18,416 nt of DNA from assembly GCA_049609065.1 (NCBI GenBank), contig JBMYYE010000046.1, positions 1 through 18,416 of the forward strand, given 5' to 3'. This DNA is from JBMYYE01 sp049609065. Lineage in GTDB: Bacteria; Pseudomonadota; Alphaproteobacteria; Rhodobacterales; Rhodobacteraceae. Every line of letters begins with the position of its first letter. Positions within the stretch are counted from its first letter, which is position 1. Position numbers and translations under genes: made by a program. Below, in pieces: positions 14,657 to 18,416 of the stretch. The notes beneath the pieces were generated by a model. It saw nothing but the letters and a program-made list of their open reading frames with translations. It did not search any database and was not told the origin of the DNA.

Positions 14657-14686
14657 CTGTGCTCAAACACAGTCACGCTTGCGTGA
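14657..14686. repeat. Two adjacent short inverted repeats
   Basis: CTGTG-N6-CACAG (14657-14672) is followed directly by TCACGC-TT-GCGTGA (14673-14686) in the 112-bp gap between the EamA gene and the hydrolase-OsmC gene. No T run follows, so an intrinsic terminator is unlikely. The second dyad has too tight a loop for a good hairpin and might instead be a protein-binding site. Confidence 0.3.
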
Positions 14687-14761
14687 AAATCGCGTAATAC
14701 CCCTTGTTTCTCCTCCGTCTCACCCTCAGGTTGTGGGGGAAGAGCGAAAAATGAGGCCCCC

Positions 14762-16009
14762 ATGCCAGTAGAACGGATCCGTTTCCAAGGACATAATCAA
14801 ACGATGCTTGCCGCGCGGCTGGATCATCCAGAAGGCCCGCATCTCTCAACGGCGATCTTTGCCCATTGTTTCACCTGTTCCAAAGACATCACCGCCGCAC
14901 GGCGCATCGCCGCACGGCTATCAGCAATGGGAATTGCGGTGTTGCGCTTTGATTTCACGGGGCTTGGGCATTCGGATGGGGAATTTGCCAACACGTCCTT
15001 TTCCTCCAATGTGGAGGACCTCTTGGCGGCGGATCGCTATCTGAAAAACCGTGGCATGGGGGCTGATTTATTGATCGGGCATTCCTTGGGCGGCGCTGCG
15101 GTTTTGAAGGCGGCGGCGACATTGCCGACGGTGAAGGCCGTGGTCACATTGGGCGCGCCTGCAAATCCAGAACATGTGGTTGAAAATTTTGCCACCGCAT
15201 TGCCTGAGATTGACAAAACGGGTGTGGCGAATGTGCACCTTGGCGGGCGGCCATTTCAGATTAAAAAACAATTCATTGATGATCTGCGTGCCACATCCAT
15301 GCAAGACGCGATTGCCCATTTGAAATCCGCACTTTTAGTGATGCATGCCCCCCTTGATGATGTGGTGGATATTCATAACGCCACGGATATTTTTGTGCAG
15401 GCCAAACACCCCAAAAGCTTTGTCACATTGGATGATGCGGATCATTTAATTTCTGATCCCGCTGATGCCGATTACGCGGCTGAGGTGATTGCCGCATGGG
15501 CGGCGCGGTACCTCGATTTGCGTCCGCCAGCCCCTGCAATTGGCGCACCAGAAGGCATCGTGCGCGTGTCAGAAGCGGATCCAAACGGGTTCTTACAAGA
15601 CGTGCAATCCGGGCCGTTTCATCACATTTTGGCCGATGAACCCACGGCTTATGGCGGCACCAATAAGGGCATGACGCCTTATGGGCTGCTTTCTGCGAGT
15701 TTGGGCGCCTGCACGTCGATGACGGTGCGCATGTATGCGCGGGCCAAGAAAATCCCGCTTGATCATATTCATGTGGATGTGCGCCACGATAAAATGCACG
15801 CCCAAGACGCAGAAGGCGTGCGCTATACCACGGAAAAGTCACCACAGGCCAAAGTGGACCATTTCCACCGCGAAATTTGCCTCGAAGGGGATTTGGATGC
15901 GGCGCAAAAGGCCAAGCTTTTAGAGATTGCCGATAAATGCCCCGTTCATAAAACGCTCCATGCGAGTGCCGTGATCACAACGGTTTTAAAAGAGATGGCA
16001 GAGGTCTAA
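14762..16009 (+). CDS. Bifunctional alpha/beta hydrolase / OsmC-family peroxiredoxin-like fusion protein
   Basis: A 415-aa cytosolic two-domain protein. Residues 1-250 are an alpha/beta hydrolase with nucleophile elbow GHSLGG (Ser108), a candidate acid Asp199/Asp200 and His228 (DADHLI), so the triad looks complete; HCFTCSKD (35-42) fits the oxyanion-hole loop. Residues 275-415 are an OsmC/Ohr-like domain with both redox cysteines, Cys317 in SLGACTSMTVRMYA and Cys393 in DKCPVHKTL. OsmC proteins reduce organic hydroperoxides by a thiol mechanism. A joint role, hydrolysing an ester and detoxifying a peroxidised product, is inference. This fusion occurs in other proteobacteria. GAGG lies 5 nt before the ATG. 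The TAA interlocks with the selO stop on the other strand. Confidence 0.93.
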   Translation: MPVERIRFQGHNQTMLAARLDHPEGPHLSTAIFAHCFTCSKDITAARRIAARLSAMGIAVLRFDFTGLGHSDGEFANTSFSSNVEDLLAADRYLKNRGMGADLLIGHSLGGAAVLKAAATLPTVKAVVTLGAPANPEHVVENFATALPEIDKTGVANVHLGGRPFQIKKQFIDDLRATSMQDAIAHLKSALLVMHAPLDDVVDIHNATDIFVQAKHPKSFVTLDDADHLISDPADADYAAEVIAAWAARYLDLRPPAPAIGAPEGIVRVSEADPNGFLQDVQSGPFHHILADEPTAYGGTNKGMTPYGLLSASLGACTSMTVRMYARAKKIPLDHIHVDVRHDKMHAQDAEGVRYTTEKSPQAKVDHFHREICLEGDLDAAQKAKLLEIADKCPVHKTLHASAVITTVLKEMAEV

Positions 16010-17403
16010 GTCCCGCAAAATGTGGCCTGCACCTCTTGTGATGATTTGGGGGGGCGTGTGAAATCGGGTTTCCCGTCAACGGGTGCCATATAGGGCGCCG
16101 CAAGGGCATGGTTGAGGGCGGTAAACCGCGTGAAATCCCCTGTGATGGCTTCTGAGATCATCATCTCAATCTGGTGATTGCGCGGGATGAGCGCAGGATT
16201 TGCCGCATCGGCCACGCTTTGATCCGCGTCCTTCAACCGCGTGCGATAATGCTGTTTCCAGCCGTCAATCGGATCGAGATCATTACAATCGATCGGGCCA
16301 TCCGCCAAAAGATGCCGGAATGTGGTGGTAAAATCGGCGCCTGCGGCCTGCATCGCGGTGGAAAGATCGGCAATCATTTGATCATCCTCTGTTCCACCGC
16401 CCAAAATCCCAAGTTTGCGCAAAAACACCTGCCGTTTGGCGGTTTGGAAATGTGGGTAAAACCCATCAAGCACATTTTGGAGCATCTTTGCCGTTTCATC
16501 GCCTTTTGGCAGCAACGGAAATAGGCACATTCCCAATTGCGCAAGGTTCCAAGCCCCCATCACAGGTTGCTGATTATAGGCATAGCGCCCAAAGCGATCT
16601 ATCGATGAAAAAGTTTTGTTTTCAATGTGCTGGTCCATGAAAGCGCAGGGGCCATAATCAATGGTTAGCCCTGCGATATGGCAATTATCGGTGTTCATAA
16701 CCCCATGGATGAACCCAACGCCCATCCATTGCGCAATGAGTTTGGCTTGGTGTTCGATGACGTTTGCATAGAAGTCCATGGGCGTGGCCGCGTCTGGGTA
16801 GTGGCGCTCTTGCACGTGGTGATAAAGCGCCTCTAAGGCCGCGACATCGCCGCTTTGGGCGAAATGTTGAAAACTACCGACGCGAATGTGGCTTTCGGCG
16901 ATCCGGGTGAGCACGGCACCGGGCTTTGGGCCCTCGCGGTGTATGTTATCACCCGTTAAGGCCGCGCCTAAGGCCCGCGTCGTGGGAATGCCCAAGGCAT
17001 GCATCGCCTCAGACACAACATATTCGCGCAACACCGGACCAAGCCAGGCGCGCCCATCCCCGCCACGTGAATAGGGCGTGCGACCAGATCCTTTGAGCTG
17101 ATAGTCAAAACGTGCCCCATCTGGCGTGATGATTTCACCCATCAAATGCGCGCGCCCATCCCCCAACTGTCCCGCCCAATTGCCAAATTGATGCCCTGAA
17201 TACACCGTGGCAATGGGATCCATCCCCTCGAACATTGCGGCGCCTGTGAGGATTTCCGCCGTTAGCGTGGCAGGATCAATTCCAAGCACCGCAGCCAAAG
17301 ATGTGTTAACAGCTATGGTTTGCGGGGCGGGCGCGCCTGCAGGCTGTGTGCGGCTGAAAAACCGATCGGGCAGGCGGGCATATGAATTGTCAAAACGTGT
17401 CAT
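16006..17403 (-). CDS. selO: SelO/YdiU-family protein adenylyltransferase (AMPylase)
   Basis: Pseudokinase-fold enzyme that transfers AMP from ATP to protein hydroxyl groups; bacterial SelO has been linked to redox stress and glutathionylation. The 465-aa length is typical. Key features: SGHQFGNWAGQLGDGRA (69-85), YQLKGSGRTPYSRGGDGRA (101-119, candidate ATP-binding Lys104), Arg167 and Arg174, HGVMNTDN (233-240, catalytic Asp239 and metal ligand Asn240) and DYGPC (249-253, Asp249, the DFG-like metal ligand). The tail ends FCGT, placing a Cys third from the end, where human SelO carries selenocysteine. The ATG at 17403 overlaps the nucleoside hydrolase stop as ATGA, so the two are probably coupled. 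It is convergent with the OsmC fusion gene, sharing 4 bp. Confidence 0.95.
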   Translation of the reverse strand: MTRFDNSYARLPDRFFSRTQPAGAPAPQTIAVNTSLAAVLGIDPATLTAEILTGAAMFEGMDPIATVYSGHQFGNWAGQLGDGRAHLMGEIITPDGARFDYQLKGSGRTPYSRGGDGRAWLGPVLREYVVSEAMHALGIPTTRALGAALTGDNIHREGPKPGAVLTRIAESHIRVGSFQHFAQSGDVAALEALYHHVQERHYPDAATPMDFYANVIEHQAKLIAQWMGVGFIHGVMNTDNCHIAGLTIDYGPCAFMDQHIENKTFSSIDRFGRYAYNQQPVMGAWNLAQLGMCLFPLLPKGDETAKMLQNVLDGFYPHFQTAKRQVFLRKLGILGGGTEDDQMIADLSTAMQAAGADFTTTFRHLLADGPIDCNDLDPIDGWKQHYRTRLKDADQSVADAANPALIPRNHQIEMMISEAITGDFTRFTALNHALAAPYMAPVDGKPDFTRPPKSSQEVQATFCGT

Positions 17404-18338
17404 AGGGTGGCAATGCGATCACGGAGCAAGGTGAAAAATCCATCTGCATCCAAATCCCCAATGAAAAGCGCGTTTTTCGGGCGATCCGTCACATACCACC
17501 AATCCGCCACGGTCATCCCACGGGTGAGATCCGATTGCGTTTCAATTTCAACATTGACATGGCGTCCTGTGAAAAGCTCCGGCTTGATTAAATAGGCCGT
17601 CACACATGGATCATGCAGCGGTGCCCCAAGGGATCCATATTTTTCCCGATCGTAGCGTTCAAAAAACTCGGTCATTTGCGCCACGGCAATGCCGACCTTA
17701 TTTCCACAGGCCCGAAAGGCGTCGTTGCGCTCTTTCGTGACCAAGGCTTTGTGGGTCACATCAAGAGGCATCACCACAATCGGGGCGCCTGCGCCAAACA
17801 CGATTTTTGCCGCCTCGGGATCCACATAGATATTAAATTCCGCCGCAGGTGTCATATTGCCGACTTCAAAATAGGCCCCGCCCATGAGGACAATTTCTTG
17901 CACCCGTTCGACAATGTCAGGGGCTTTTTCAAAGGCTGTGGCAATATTTGTCAGCGGCCCAAGTGGGCAGAGTGTGACGGTTCCTGAGGGTTCGGACCGC
18001 AATGTTTCAATAATAAAATCAACGGCGTGCATTTCTTCGAGCGGCATCGTCGGTGCGGGCAAATCAGGGCCATCAAGCCCCGTTGCCCCATGCACATGTT
18101 CCGCCGTTTCAAGCGTATGGGCGAGCGGACGATCACAGCCCGAAAACACCCGCATATCGGGGCGACCGGCCAATTCGCAGACCATGCGTGCGTTTTTTTG
18201 TGTCAGCTCTAGAGGTACATTTCCCGCAACCGCTGTGAGCCCTAAAACATCAAGTTCAGGGCTGGCGAGGGCCAGTAAAATAGCAACGGCGTCGTCTTGG
18301 CCGGGATCGGTGTCGATGATGATTTTACGTGCGCTCAT
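17400..18338 (-). CDS. Inosine-uridine type nucleoside hydrolase
   Basis: Hydrolyses the N-glycosidic bond of ribonucleosides to free base and ribose (nucleoside salvage); no signal peptide, so cytosolic. The 312-aa product carries the calcium-binding N-terminal motif DTDPGQDDA (Asp9, Asp11, Asp15, Asp16), the LGPLTNIA segment (126-133), LMGGAYFEVGNMTPAAEFNIYVDPEAA (151-177) and the C-terminal LHDPC pair His242-Asp243. Retention of His and Asp there suggests an IU-type enzyme active on purine and pyrimidine nucleosides, though substrate cannot be fixed from sequence. The ATG at 18338 has GAGG at 5 nt spacing; a 19-codon upstream extension is rejected. It is the first gene of a two-gene unit with selO. 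Confidence 0.93.
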   Translation of the reverse strand: MSARKIIIDTDPGQDDAVAILLALASPELDVLGLTAVAGNVPLELTQKNARMVCELAGRPDMRVFSGCDRPLAHTLETAEHVHGATGLDGPDLPAPTMPLEEMHAVDFIIETLRSEPSGTVTLCPLGPLTNIATAFEKAPDIVERVQEIVLMGGAYFEVGNMTPAAEFNIYVDPEAAKIVFGAGAPIVVMPLDVTHKALVTKERNDAFRACGNKVGIAVAQMTEFFERYDREKYGSLGAPLHDPCVTAYLIKPELFTGRHVNVEIETQSDLTRGMTVADWWYVTDRPKNALFIGDLDADGFFTLLRDRIATL

Positions 18339-18396
18339 GGGAACCTCAGCAGGATAGGGAAGGTCAACATTGGCGTGTTTTAGATGCGAGCGCAAT

Positions 18397-18416
18397 AAAA
18401 AAGGCGCCCCAAAGGG
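18397..18416 (-). terminator. Probable half of a Rho-independent terminator from a gene beyond the right edge
   Basis: On the minus strand the visible bases read CCCTTTGGGGCGCC followed by six T. GGGGCGCC looks like the 3' arm of a GC-rich stem with a TTT-containing loop, the 5' arm being cut by the window edge after CCC. It would end the transcript of an unseen minus-strand gene 59 nt or more upstream of the nucleoside hydrolase start. Confidence 0.5.

Noticed and set aside
1..18416. Defence island, prophage, CRISPR array, insertion sequence or biosynthetic cluster
   Set aside because: All sizeable genes are recognisable housekeeping, transporter or stress genes with similar composition. 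No integrase, transposase, regularly spaced repeats or modular synthase segments were seen.
1..18416. tRNA or rRNA genes
   Set aside because: Intergenic spaces are short, and none contains a recognisable cloverleaf with a GTTCRA-type T-loop or rRNA core sequence.

Overview
The window looks like ordinary chromosomal DNA from an alphaproteobacterium, most likely a Roseobacter-type member of the Rhodobacterales. The evidence is a pyruvate dehydrogenase E1-beta with its own N-terminal lipoyl domain, a Fur/Mur-type regulator lacking the CxxC zinc pairs, a septum-formation initiator next to pdhA, and moderate GC content. I see no rRNA, tRNA, insertion sequence, phage gene or CRISPR array. Seventeen protein genes fill almost all of the window, and no stretch of 300 bases or more lacks a gene.

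Layout: (1) 1-2680, minus strand: ftsB-like gene, then pdhA, then pdhB, which is cut by the left edge. A perfect 22-bp palindrome sits just upstream of pdhA. (2) 2681-2952: a 272-bp divergent intergenic region with six GANTC (CcrM methylation) sites in 79 bp, nearly absent elsewhere in the window. (3) 2953-4006, plus strand: two overlapping cyclophilins, one cytosolic and one exported, followed by a strong terminator. (4) 4094-5080, plus strand: a secreted DUF3179 protein whose stop codon interlocks with that of tyrS (5077-6327, minus). (5) 6397-7533, plus strand: anmK, divergent from tyrS and ending at a bidirectional terminator shared with eno. (6) 7598-13585, minus strand: a six-gene run read nhaP-like antiporter, AI-2E family transporter, Fur/Mur regulator, two tandem EamA transporters, eno. 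(7) 13756-16009, plus strand: a third EamA transporter and an alpha/beta-hydrolase-OsmC fusion protein. (8) 16006-18338, minus strand: a nucleoside hydrolase gene overlapping selO by 4 bp.

The genes serve central metabolism (PDH, enolase), translation (TyrRS), division (FtsB), protein folding, peptidoglycan recycling (AnmK), ion and metal homeostasis, and redox or stress defence (OsmC fusion, SelO). No gene cluster here looks like an undescribed multi-gene system. The most distinctive signals are non-coding: the GANTC cluster over a candidate ftsB promoter, which suggests cell-cycle (CcrM/GcrA) control, and the 22-bp palindrome, a likely operator for the pdh operon.
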